Shown here: piece after piece, positions 14,261-22,648 of the stretch
How positions within the stretch are numbered: position 1 is the first letter of the stretch
How the letters are laid out: the number at the start of each line of letters is the position of its first letter
DNA from: SPJN01 sp965229935
GTDB taxonomy: Bacteria; Pseudomonadota; Alphaproteobacteria; SPJN01
Reading direction: 5' to 3'
Length of the DNA: 64,000 bases
NCBI GenBank assembly: GCA_965229935.1
Contig: CBDDKB010000002.1
Coordinates: 434,001 to 498,000, forward strand
Notes under the pieces: model-generated
What the model was told of the DNA's origin: nothing
Seen by the model: the letters and a program-made list of their open reading frames with translations, nothing else
Database searches by the model: none
Made by a program: the position numbers and the translations under genes

Positions 14261-16648
14261 GTGGCTGATCATTTTAAGGTCGCAATTGTCGGTTCAGGGC
14301 CGGGGGGTCTATCAGCAGCAGCACATGCAGCAGCAGTTGGTATGGACCATGTTCTGTTGGAAAAAACAGATCATATCGCCGATACACTGTTCAAATTCCA
14401 AAAAGGCAAACATGTGATGTCCACACCGGATGTCCTGCCACTGCGGGCCGATATTGAATTCGGTGCCGGAAGGCGCGAGGATGTTCTTGAAAAGTGGAAC
14501 AATGCGGTCGGCCAGCACAATATCAATGTGCGCTATAAGGCCGAAGTCACCGCTATTGCCAAAGAAGGCGACAGGTTTTCGATCACTGTTTCAGGCGGCG
14601 ATACTGTTACCGCCGACAGTGTGATCCTTGGCATCGGGATGCAGGGTAATCTGCGCAAAATGGGTGTGCCGGGCGAAGACTGGGAAGGCGTGCAGTATCA
14701 ATTGGACGACCCTGATGCTTATGAAGATGAAAACATTGTGGTTGTCGGTGCCGGTGATGCGGCCATTGAAAATGCTGTCGCGCTTGCCAAGCAGAACAAG
14801 GTTTATATCGTCAACCGTCGTGACGAATTTGCCCGCGCCAAACAGGGCAATCTGGACTTGATTCAGGAACATATCGAGTCAGGCAAAATCGACTGTTTCT
14901 ATTCATCAAACCCCGCCAAAGTTGAACCGGGCGTCTTGACCCTGACCACACCTGACGGCGAAGCGGACGTGCCGGTCAATCGCGTGATTGCGCGTTTGGG
15001 GGCGATCCCGCCGCGTAAATTTGTTGAAAGCTGCGGCATCGAATTCCCCTCAGACGCGCCGGGTGCTTTGCCCGAAGTGTCGCCCACTTATGAATCAAAT
15101 GTGCCGGGACTTTATATTGTTGGGTCCCTTGGCGGTTTTCCGCTGATCAAGCAGGCTATCAACCAAGGTTGGGAAGTGATCGAAACCCTGCGGGGCAATT
15201 CGGTTAAACCCGCCGATGAACCCTTGATTGAAGAAAAGCTGACCGGGCTACCCGGCGTGTCAGTCGATGATTTCATCGCGCAGGTTCGTGACAAAATCCC
15301 GCTATATCATGATGTGCAAACGCTGATGTTGCGCGAAATGATGCTTGATTCAAACGTGCATGTGCTGAACCCCGGCGATGTGGTGTTTGAAAAGGATGAT
15401 TATTCAAACTCCTTCTACACCATCCTTGATGGGGAAGTGTCCATTCAGGTGGTGCCTGATAATCCCAATATCACTGTCGACCTTGGTTCCGGCCAGTTTT
15501 TTGGCGAAATGGGCTTGATCTCAGGGCGTCGCCGTACTGCAACCGTTGTTGCGAAAAGCCGCTGTATTTTGCTGGAAACCAATCGCCGGACGATGATCAA
15601 GCTGATCAACTCTGTCGATGCGGTGAAGGATGTGATGGATAAGACGGCGCTGACCCGTCAGATCCAGACCTATATGGTGCCCAATGCTTCCGCTGACCAG
15701 CTTGAAGACGTGGTCGCCTCTGCCACTATTCATGTTCACAATTCAGGTGACGTCCTGTTTGGGGAAGGTGACCCCGGTGACAGTGTGCATCTGGTTCGTC
15801 GTGGGTCTTTGACCGTCTCCAAAATGATTGGGGGTCGCGATATAACCATCGCCTATGTGGCGGCGGGTAATTATGTCGGTGAAATGGCGCTGCTTCATGA
15901 TGCGCCCCGTAGCGCAACGATTAAGGCCGCGGTCAATAATACCGAAGTGATCCGCCTTGATGGTGATCAGTTCAATGCCATGTTGGCCAATCATCCACAA
16001 TTGCGCACCCAGTTTGACGAGGTGGCGCAAAAACGCACGGCACAGAATGTGCGTGCTGAGCAGATGGATGATGCAGGCTCGTTGATTGAGTTTTTGATCC
16101 AGCAGGGCGGTGGTGAAGCGACCGACATTCTGCTGATTGATGAAAGCCTGTGTATCCGTTGCGATAATTGCGAGCGGGCCTGTGCCGAAACACATAATGG
16201 CAATTCGCGCCTGAATCGTGAGGCTGGTCCAACCTATGCCACGATCCATGTGCCAACGTCCTGTCGCCATTGCGAGCATCCCCATTGTATGAAGGAATGC
16301 CCGCCAGATGCGATCCATCGTGCACCTGATGGCGAAGTCTTTATGGATTCAAGCTGTATCGGGTGTGGGAACTGTTCACGCAATTGCCCCTATGGGGTGA
16401 TCCATATGGCACCTGCGGAAGAACATAAAAAGCCGGGCCTGCTGCAGTGGTTGCTGTTCGGGCGCGGGCCGGGGCCGGGGGCCGATATGTCACCCTTTGC
16501 CACCTCAGACAAAAAGGTCGCCACCAAATGCGACATGTGCAAGGACATCCCCGGTGGGGCGTCTTGTGTACGGGCCTGCCCGACGGGCGCGGCCATGCGC
16601 GTGCGGCCTGAAGAGTTTTTCCAAGTGGCCATCAGCGGCGGCAAATAG
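14261..16648 (+). CDS. FAD/NAD(P) oxidoreductase fused to two cNMP-binding domains and a 4x[4Fe-4S] domain
   Basis: 795 residues, GTG start after ggaagc. Residues 1-310 are a thioredoxin-reductase-like two-dinucleotide domain (GSGPGG at 11-16; a second Rossmann motif, VVVGAGDAAIENA, near 165) without a redox CXXC. Two cyclic-nucleotide-binding domains follow (about 350-465 and 475-590). Both keep the phosphate cassette: FGEMGLISGRRRTATV and VGEMALLHDAPRSATI. Residues about 622-790 have 16 Cys in four groups (CIRCDNCERAC, CRHCEHPHCMKEC, CIGCGNCSRNC, CDMCKDIPGGASCVRAC), like the DmsB/NrfC electron-transfer subunits. Likely role: NAD(P)H to flavin to Fe-S transfer, gated by cAMP or cGMP, feeding the membrane partner encoded next. 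No signal peptide, so cytosolic. Confidence 0.85.
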   Translation: MADHFKVAIVGSGPGGLSAAAHAAAVGMDHVLLEKTDHIADTLFKFQKGKHVMSTPDVLPLRADIEFGAGRREDVLEKWNNAVGQHNINVRYKAEVTAIAKEGDRFSITVSGGDTVTADSVILGIGMQGNLRKMGVPGEDWEGVQYQLDDPDAYEDENIVVVGAGDAAIENAVALAKQNKVYIVNRRDEFARAKQGNLDLIQEHIESGKIDCFYSSNPAKVEPGVLTLTTPDGEADVPVNRVIARLGAIPPRKFVESCGIEFPSDAPGALPEVSPTYESNVPGLYIVGSLGGFPLIKQAINQGWEVIETLRGNSVKPADEPLIEEKLTGLPGVSVDDFIAQVRDKIPLYHDVQTLMLREMMLDSNVHVLNPGDVVFEKDDYSNSFYTILDGEVSIQVVPDNPNITVDLGSGQFFGEMGLISGRRRTATVVAKSRCILLETNRRTMIKLINSVDAVKDVMDKTALTRQIQTYMVPNASADQLEDVVASATIHVHNSGDVLFGEGDPGDSVHLVRRGSLTVSKMIGGRDITIAYVAAGNYVGEMALLHDAPRSATIKAAVNNTEVIRLDGDQFNAMLANHPQLRTQFDEVAQKRTAQNVRAEQMDDAGSLIEFLIQQGGGEATDILLIDESLCIRCDNCERACAETHNGNSRLNREAGPTYATIHVPTSCRHCEHPHCMKECPPDAIHRAPDGEVFMDSSCIGCGNCSRNCPYGVIHMAPAEEHKKPGLLQWLLFGRGPGPGADMSPFATSDKKVATKCDMCKDIPGGASCVRACPTGAAMRVRPEEFFQVAISGGK

Positions 16649-16669
16649 GGTAAGGGGAGCAGCAGTCCA

Positions 16670-17503
16670 ATGGCAGCACATGAATCAATGCTGGTCTATC
16701 GCGGTTTCCGCTATATGCGGTTCTCATTGCTTTTGATCGCGATTTCCATCACCGCCTATCTCATTCACGAACCATTGCCGCGGCCCTATGGTGGCTCATG
16801 GCTTGGCTATACGCTGGGCGGCATTTCCGCCTTGTTGGTGGTTTGGTTGATGTGGTTCGGCATCAAAAAGCGCAAATATGGCAAGGGTGGTCTGACCAAG
16901 GCATGGTTGTCAGCGCATGTTTATCTTGGCGCGGCGCTTGTGGTGACAACGACATTGCATGCCGGTTTCCAGTTTTCATGGAACCTGCACACCTTCACCT
17001 ACATTCTATGTAACCTGACGATTCTAAGCGGGATTTTCGGCGTTTACACCTATGCGCGCTATCCCAGCCTGATCACGTCAAATCGCAAGGGCGCGTCATC
17101 AGAAGACATGCTGCGCCGGATGACGGAACTTGATGAAGAGGCGCGCATGCTGGCAGCGAATATGCCAGACCGTGTGACCCGCGTGGTGAACGAGGCGGCG
17201 GAAAAAACCGTGATCGGCGGATCGGTTTTGACGCAATTGCGCGCCAACACGAAAAATTCCCCGGCGCGCAAGGCATTCCAGCAAATGACTGACCTCGCAG
17301 GGGTCGCCACCTCGGAAGAGGCGGGGCAGTTCGCAGCGCTTGTCACCATTATGGGCCAGAAGGCTGAACTGGTGGACCGTGTGGCGAAAGATATTCGATT
17401 TAAAGCGATTATGGAGCTTTGGCTTTATCTCCATGTGCCGTTGGCCTTTGGTCTTTTGGCGGCACTGATCGCCCATGTCTTTGTCGTGTTCTACATGACG
17501 TAA
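16670..17503 (+). CDS. Membrane b-type cytochrome-like subunit
   Basis: 277 residues with about six membrane segments and a cytosolic-looking helical loop (about 137-225). Two helices each hold a His pair 14 residues apart: His83/His97 and His255/His269. That spacing places ligands at both ends of a helix and, paired across helices, would bind two stacked hemes b, as in ferric reductase/NOX and cytochrome b561 folds. It begins 21 bp after the flavoprotein gene (ggggag upstream of ATG) and precedes the decaheme gene. It is therefore the probable membrane step carrying electrons from the cytosolic Fe-S domain to the periplasm. Confidence 0.75.
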   Translation: MAAHESMLVYRGFRYMRFSLLLIAISITAYLIHEPLPRPYGGSWLGYTLGGISALLVVWLMWFGIKKRKYGKGGLTKAWLSAHVYLGAALVVTTTLHAGFQFSWNLHTFTYILCNLTILSGIFGVYTYARYPSLITSNRKGASSEDMLRRMTELDEEARMLAANMPDRVTRVVNEAAEKTVIGGSVLTQLRANTKNSPARKAFQQMTDLAGVATSEEAGQFAALVTIMGQKAELVDRVAKDIRFKAIMELWLYLHVPLAFGLLAALIAHVFVVFYMT

Positions 17504-17560
17504 TGTGGGAGTGATGATGATGACAAGCATAGCCGCATATAATCATGGGATGGTGAACCG

Positions 17561-19402
17561 ATGAAAGCCTGCGTGACGACACTCAACCGCCGCCGTTCAG
17601 GCTCTATCGCCCGGACAGAGCAGGTCTTAAGCACCGACGTGCTGCGCCTTGGCCGCGCCACCGATTGCGAGGTCTTTTTGGATGATATGCGCGTGTCGCT
17701 TTATGCGGCGCGGGTGCATGTCAATAATGGCAATATCCTGATCGAGGCGAGCGGTGAATCAACCATCATCGTCAATGGCCAGCCCGTGCGCGTTGCCAAT
17801 TTGCGGATCGGCGATACATTCCAGATCGGCCCCTATGATTTTGAGATTGTTCAGGGCGCAGCCGATGTGGATGTTGCCATAGATTTTGAACATGTCCGCG
17901 CGATGGATAATGCGCTGGCGGATTTGAAGGCGCGGTCCAAAACCCGTCTTGGCCAAACATGGATGAGCCGTCGGCTGTTCGCCTGGGCCGCCTTTGTTAC
18001 TGTTTTCGCCGTGTTGTTTGTCGCCCCGCTTGTGATGATTTCAGACGGCTTTGTTGGGCCGGACGCTGCGGTTGCGCCGGGCAGTCAAATGCGGACACAG
18101 GACAATATTGCCGCCAATCAGGGTTTCAAACTTGAAACCATGTGGACCAGTGGGGAATTGTCGGACGCGCATAAATTCCTGTCCGACAGTTGCGACAGTT
18201 GCCATAAGGGACCCTTTTCCGGGATCGACAATACGGCCTGTTTCTCATGTCACACGGATGTCGAAAATCACGCTGACCCCTTATTGTTTGCGTCCGCATC
18301 ACCCTTGGCGCGCGGCTGTGTCAGCTGTCACCGCGAACATCATGGCGGCGATGGCATCACGCCAACCGCGCAGGCCCTGTGCACCACTTGCCATGCAGAT
18401 ATGAAGGCGACGGAACCAAGCTCTGGCGTGTTCAACGTATCTGACTTTGGCAAGCATCATCCTGAATTCCGCCCGACCGTGATTGCCAATGGCGTAACGG
18501 GGGCAACCATGCGCCTGCATGTGGATGAGGCAGGAAGGATGGGCGAACAGTCCAACCTGAAATTCTCACACGCTATGCATCTGCGTGGCGACATGTATAT
18601 GCCGGGGTCTGCCAAGACGCTGGAATGCGGCTCCTGCCATATGCCAGAGGTTGGCAGTCAGGCGCATCTGCCGATCCGCATGGAAACGGTGTGCGCCAAA
18701 TGTCATAAGCTGAATTTTGATAGCAACGCACCGGGCCGTGCCTTGCCCCATGGCGATGTTGAGGGTGTGCGCACTGCCCTGCGCGAATTTTATCAGTCTG
18801 CTGCCCTGACCGGGACCTATAAGGAACAGACCGCAGAATATCACGGCAGCCGTCGTCGCGGCATCGGCACATCGAATGGCAGCGGCAGCACCACAGGCGC
18901 TGCAACCGGGTCGGCGCAGGTCTCAGGCTCCCCCACGACGTTAAAGTGGGCAACGGCCAAGTCAAAGGCGATGGAACGTCTGGTCTTTGGCGGGGCGGTT
19001 TGCGCCACCTGTCATGAGGTCCGCGAAAGCGGCACGCCGGATGATCCTGAATGGCATGTTTTGCCGGTCAAGCTGTCAAACCGCTTCTTGTTGAAGGGCG
19101 CGTTTGATCACGGCCTGCATAAGACTATGGAATGTGGCTCATGCCATGCAGCGAAAACCTCGCAAAAATCAACGGACCTGTTGTTGCCGGGGATTGAAAC
19201 CTGCCGCACCTGTCATGCGGGCGAAGACGCGGTTGATAAAGTGCCCTCCACCTGTGTGGATTGCCACGATTATCACGTCCACGGCCTGTCACCGATGGCT
19301 GGGCACAATGGCATGATGCAACCCTTTGGCGCCCCCGGATCTGGGGCAGCTCCGGGCGCAGCACCGGCAATGCCGGCACCACAATCCGCGGGCGGCATGT
19401 AG
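17561..19402 (+). CDS. FHA domain-transmembrane-decaheme cytochrome c fusion
   Basis: 613 residues. Residues about 15-105 form a forkhead-associated domain: Gly31-Arg32, His53 in AARVHV, and Asn72-Gly73. The usual Ser of the SxxH pair is Ala, so phosphothreonine binding may be altered. A single membrane helix (about 139-161) follows. The rest should be periplasmic and has ten CXXCH heme sites: CDSCH, CFSCH, CVSCH, CTTCH, CGSCH, CAKCH, CATCH, CGSCH, CRTCH and CVDCH. A Ser/Gly/Thr-rich linker divides hemes 1-6 from 7-10, and the tail is Pro/Ala/Gly-rich. Third gene of the operon, 57 bp after the b-type cytochrome. Likely a membrane-anchored periplasmic electron acceptor whose cytosolic FHA domain docks a partner or senses phosphorylation. 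Confidence 0.88.
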   Translation: MKACVTTLNRRRSGSIARTEQVLSTDVLRLGRATDCEVFLDDMRVSLYAARVHVNNGNILIEASGESTIIVNGQPVRVANLRIGDTFQIGPYDFEIVQGAADVDVAIDFEHVRAMDNALADLKARSKTRLGQTWMSRRLFAWAAFVTVFAVLFVAPLVMISDGFVGPDAAVAPGSQMRTQDNIAANQGFKLETMWTSGELSDAHKFLSDSCDSCHKGPFSGIDNTACFSCHTDVENHADPLLFASASPLARGCVSCHREHHGGDGITPTAQALCTTCHADMKATEPSSGVFNVSDFGKHHPEFRPTVIANGVTGATMRLHVDEAGRMGEQSNLKFSHAMHLRGDMYMPGSAKTLECGSCHMPEVGSQAHLPIRMETVCAKCHKLNFDSNAPGRALPHGDVEGVRTALREFYQSAALTGTYKEQTAEYHGSRRRGIGTSNGSGSTTGAATGSAQVSGSPTTLKWATAKSKAMERLVFGGAVCATCHEVRESGTPDDPEWHVLPVKLSNRFLLKGAFDHGLHKTMECGSCHAAKTSQKSTDLLLPGIETCRTCHAGEDAVDKVPSTCVDCHDYHVHGLSPMAGHNGMMQPFGAPGSGAAPGAAPAMPAPQSAGGM

Positions 19403-19528
19403 GCGCCAAGCACAAAATTGAAAAGCCAGTTAGCAGCGGTTGGGGACAGTCCCTGATCGCCGCTTTCATTTGTGGTTTGAAGATAGGGTGGGGGCGGTTT
19501 ATGTCCGGCTGCGCGACCACAATCAATG

Positions 19529-19599
19529 ATCCGGGGTCTATAGTGAATCCCAACCGCTACAATGGATCCCGGATATAGCTTTGCTATTCCGGGATGACG
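19529..19599 (-). repeat. Repeat A copy
   Basis: On the minus strand: the gtcatcccggaatagc hairpin, then atccattgtagcggttg, and a shortened second half ending in ccccggat. It lies between the convergent decaheme and PNPOx-family genes. Confidence 0.8.
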
Positions 19600-19624
19600 C
19601 GTTTGAATTTCCGTCGCTCCGGGA

Positions 19625-20188
19625 TTAACCCTCTGTCAGTCCATTGCCCTTGGCGATGTCTGTCGGCATCCCGTCAATACTGGCTTGATTATTGTCTCGC
19701 CAATAGGCGGCAATCCCGTCTTCGCCCTTGCGGTCGGCCCAGCCATTTAGCGTGTCGCGTTCGCCGACAAACTCATAATAGGGCACCGCATAGCCGCAGC
19801 TTGTCTGCACCATCTCAATATCGAGGTCAAAGATTTGCCGCGCACCGGGCAGGGCGGGCAGTTGTGATGCCAACTCGTCCCAATCATCATCCATGCGATG
19901 GACCGCCCGCGCGGTCCCGTAAAGGCGCAGGATCAATGGCTTTGCCTCAAAGCCTGCAAACATGATGGTCATGCGCGGGATCTGCAAAATATGGGCGGCG
20001 GTTTCATTGCCGCTGCCCGTCACGTTCAACCAGATCACCCGATTGGGCGACAGCACACGCAGCGAATCCATCCCCTTGGGTGAGATATTAACCCGCCCCT
20101 CTGCGGCGGCGGTGGCAACAAAGAAAATCTGCTGCGCCTCGATAAAGCGTGTCAGTTCCGGGGTCAGTCCGGGCAATTGTTCAGCCAT
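19625..20188 (-). CDS. Pyridoxamine 5'-phosphate oxidase-family protein
   Basis: 187 residues, a split-barrel flavin- or heme-binding fold. Recognisable elements are the N-terminal QIFFVATAAAEGRVNISPKG, the VIWLNVTGSGNETAAHILQIPRMTIMF segment (split by the barrel) and ILRLYGTARAV. Such proteins are often annotated as pyridoxamine 5'-phosphate oxidase-like FMN-binding proteins; true PNP oxidase activity is unlikely. Start ATG 20188 is preferred because aggtg lies eight bases upstream; another ATG at 20203 lacks a site. It lies between two cytochrome genes, but nothing else links it to them. Confidence 0.8.
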   Translation of the reverse strand: MAEQLPGLTPELTRFIEAQQIFFVATAAAEGRVNISPKGMDSLRVLSPNRVIWLNVTGSGNETAAHILQIPRMTIMFAGFEAKPLILRLYGTARAVHRMDDDWDELASQLPALPGARQIFDLDIEMVQTSCGYAVPYYEFVGERDTLNGWADRKGEDGIAAYWRDNNQASIDGMPTDIAKGNGLTEG

Positions 20189-20274
20189 GGCAGCACCTGT
20201 CATTTGCGTCGTTAGGGGGGCAGTCCATCACGCTATGCAATGGCATGCAAGCATTAGAAAGCGCCACGATCCTC

Positions 20275-20310
20275 TAAAAGAAAAACCCGCCGCGCGTGGG
20301 GCGCGACGGG
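20275..20310 (-). terminator. Intrinsic terminator of the multiheme cytochrome gene
   Basis: Read on the minus strand: cccgtcgcgc, loop cccac, gcgcggcggg, then tttttctttt. The stem pairs at 9 of 10 positions. It lies 50 bp past the cytochrome stop codon. Confidence 0.88.
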
Positions 20311-20359
20311 CAGCAATAGCAAAGTTTGGTGCTATCGTTCTTTTGTGCGTGTAGCCCCG

Positions 20360-21733
20360 TTACAGGCTGGCGGGCGTTGCCGCCTTGATCTTATTCACCG
20401 CGCTGCGGAAGCGGGTCGGTGAATAGTTGGCCGGGTTTTCAACCGTCTGGAACAAGTCGCCCAAGGCAGCGTCCAGCTTGTCATAGGCGTCATTGGTCAA
20501 ATAACCCCCATCACCCATGGCAGCAATCACGGCACCAAAGGCCATTGATGCCTGTTCTGCCGTGGCAAAGCTGTTGAAGTTGCCGGCCCGCGCTTCTTTC
20601 GTCAGGGTCTTAAGCAGGCTTAGCATCTGGGTGCTGCCGAACTTTGCTCCGGCCACTTTTTGTGCCGCCGCATGGGCGGTACGTGACAGGTTCTTGGCAG
20701 CGGTTTCCATAGCCTCAACCCCCTGGGTGCCGCTGCGATGCAGGGCCTGACCCTTGGTCTTCAACTCCTGCCCCAGTGCCGGGTCAACCGCAGAAACAGC
20801 GATGCGCAGCATGGTCAGGTTCGATGTGTTGACCCGCGGTACACCCGGGCCGCCATCACCTGCTGTCCGCTCATAACGCGGTTTTTCAAGCGGGTGGTGA
20901 CAGGAATGACAGTCAAAATTGGTGAATTCAGGGAACACGCCCATGCGGTTGCGGCGCGGATCGGCAATGGCTGCGGCCCGGCGCTTCAACGCAATGGCTT
21001 GGCCCACCGCCCACACTTTGACGCCGTTTGCGACTTCCTTACGGGTGTAATAATCCCGGTCGATCACATAATGTGCCGGTTGCACGGCGGTAAAGGTATC
21101 AAGCTCAAACGACAGGCGGGGATGGCCTGCACCCTGAATCTGATGGTTCAGGCGACGATTGGTTTCCGTCCCCATATGGCAGGTCAGGCAAAGCTCAGCC
21201 CGTTTTACCGGGTCTTCGGTGGGGTACATGCCCTTGCCGATGATCCGTTCGCGGTCAGCCTTTGTCCGCACACCGGTCATATGAACGCCCAGCCAGTTTT
21301 CAGCAGCGCCATGACACGCCTCACACCCGACGCCTTCGCTGCGGGTAAAGCGGGGACCGTGCCGTTCTTTTGGGATATTGAATGTGTGACAGGCAAGGCA
21401 TTGTTCGGCCCGATGGGGGGCGCCAATGCCCAGATTGTTGGCGATCCGTTTGGCCTTGTCAGACAGTAGAACCTTATAGGCCTGTGAATGTTTATCCTGA
21501 TTTTTCCAGGTGATATATTCATTCTGCAGCACAGAGGCACCATCCCAAGGGGTGATTGCCCCGTGGCAGGTGCTGGCCCCACAGCTTTCTGACCCTAAAA
21601 CAGTTTCATTTGCGGCATTGGCCTGTCCGACCGTGCCTAACAACAGCATCGCGGCCCCAACGCCAAAGCTGCCCAATAAGGCACGCGCAGTGCGTGTAAA
21701 CGAATGGATGCTATATGAAGTTTTTGCGAACAT
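20360..21733 (-). CDS. Secreted pentaheme cytochrome c, c554-like
   Basis: 457 residues with a signal peptide cleaved near GQANA-AN (about residue 40). Four CXXCH sites (CLACH, CEACH, CLTCH, CHSCH) follow an N-terminal CGASTCH (Cys51-Cys56-His57), a CX4CH site of the kind seen at the first heme of cytochrome c554-like proteins. The C-terminal 170 residues lack Cys and are predicted helical. The c554 family transfers electrons in the periplasm or reduces nitrogen or sulfur compounds. It has its own terminator and is convergent with the decaheme operon 1 kb away, so a role as acceptor for that module is plausible but only inferred. Confidence 0.85.
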   Translation of the reverse strand: MFAKTSYSIHSFTRTARALLGSFGVGAAMLLLGTVGQANAANETVLGSESCGASTCHGAITPWDGASVLQNEYITWKNQDKHSQAYKVLLSDKAKRIANNLGIGAPHRAEQCLACHTFNIPKERHGPRFTRSEGVGCEACHGAAENWLGVHMTGVRTKADRERIIGKGMYPTEDPVKRAELCLTCHMGTETNRRLNHQIQGAGHPRLSFELDTFTAVQPAHYVIDRDYYTRKEVANGVKVWAVGQAIALKRRAAAIADPRRNRMGVFPEFTNFDCHSCHHPLEKPRYERTAGDGGPGVPRVNTSNLTMLRIAVSAVDPALGQELKTKGQALHRSGTQGVEAMETAAKNLSRTAHAAAQKVAGAKFGSTQMLSLLKTLTKEARAGNFNSFATAEQASMAFGAVIAAMGDGGYLTNDAYDKLDAALGDLFQTVENPANYSPTRFRSAVNKIKAATPASL

Positions 21734-21882
21734 TGACTTGACCGTCCCCTGCCTGATCTGATTGCCGTATTCCCAGTGGTCATTATGGGTGCTTTGCCTG
21801 TAAGTTCAAACAATTATTCGGAGAATCTTGCCCTTTTGTGACCGATAATAGGCATGATTGGGGCAGCGAAAGGGGGCGGATT

Positions 21883-22482
21883 ATGGCGCAAAGTGACGAA
21901 ATCGACGCCTTATGGGACCGGATCAGGGCCTGTCGCCACTGTGCAGATAAGCTTCCGCATGAGCCGCGGCCCGTGTTGCGTCCTTCCTCCACCGCGCGGA
22001 TTTGCGTGGCAGGACAGGCACCGGGCACCCGCGTTCATAAAAGCGGCATGCCTTTTACTGACCCCTCAGGCGATCGCTTGCGTGACTGGATGGGCGTGGA
22101 TGAGGATGTGTTTTACGATCAAAGCCGGGTCGCTATTCTGCCAATGGGCTTTTGCTTTCCCGGACTTGATGCCAAGGGCGGGGACAAGCCGCCCCTGAAA
22201 GCATGCGCAAAACTGTGGCGGGAGGAGGTGATGGCCGCCCACCCGCAGGTGGAGCTGTTTATCCTGATCGGCAAATATGCGCAGGATTGGCATTTGGGGA
22301 AGGGTGAAAACGGGGCCAAGCCGCGCCTGTTTGATACAGTTGCCGCGTGGCGCGATTATGGCCCGCTTTATATGCCACTGCCGCATCCGTCATGGCGCAA
22401 CAATGCGTGGCTGAATAAAAACCCGTGGTTTGCGGATGAGGTTCTGCCCGTCCTGCGCAAACGGGTGCAGGAATTGGTTTAG
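21883..22482 (+). CDS. Uracil-DNA glycosylase superfamily protein
   Basis: 199 residues. The N-terminal half has an RACRHCADKLP segment with two Cys and the active-site-like AGQAPGTRVHKSGMPFTDPSG. The second motif near the C-terminus is LPHPSWRNNAWL, where HPS-x-RN is the DNA-intercalating/catalytic loop of this superfamily. It lacks the full four-Cys set of family 4 enzymes, so iron-sulfur binding is doubtful. Start ATG 21883 follows gggggcgga; an upstream ATG at 21838 is not supported. Probable base-excision role on damaged or deaminated DNA. Confidence 0.82.
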   Translation: MAQSDEIDALWDRIRACRHCADKLPHEPRPVLRPSSTARICVAGQAPGTRVHKSGMPFTDPSGDRLRDWMGVDEDVFYDQSRVAILPMGFCFPGLDAKGGDKPPLKACAKLWREEVMAAHPQVELFILIGKYAQDWHLGKGENGAKPRLFDTVAAWRDYGPLYMPLPHPSWRNNAWLNKNPWFADEVLPVLRKRVQELV

Positions 22483-22648
22483 GGGGGCAAGCTTGCTGCG
22501 GCGGTATAGCCCGCGTTTTGGGCCTGTTCATGGCCTTGGCAAGTTGCGGGCAGGGCGGCACAATGGGGCCAAGATCGATTCTGCCTGCCGATTCCCTCAC
22601 ATCACTTTCGGCGCTGGTGGGGTCGGGGCTAAATAGGGGCTTTGCACC

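Noticed and set aside
19529..19599. Rho-independent terminator for the decaheme operon
   Set aside because: It is a repeat A copy without a T-run and in the minus orientation; no better terminator was found for the operon.
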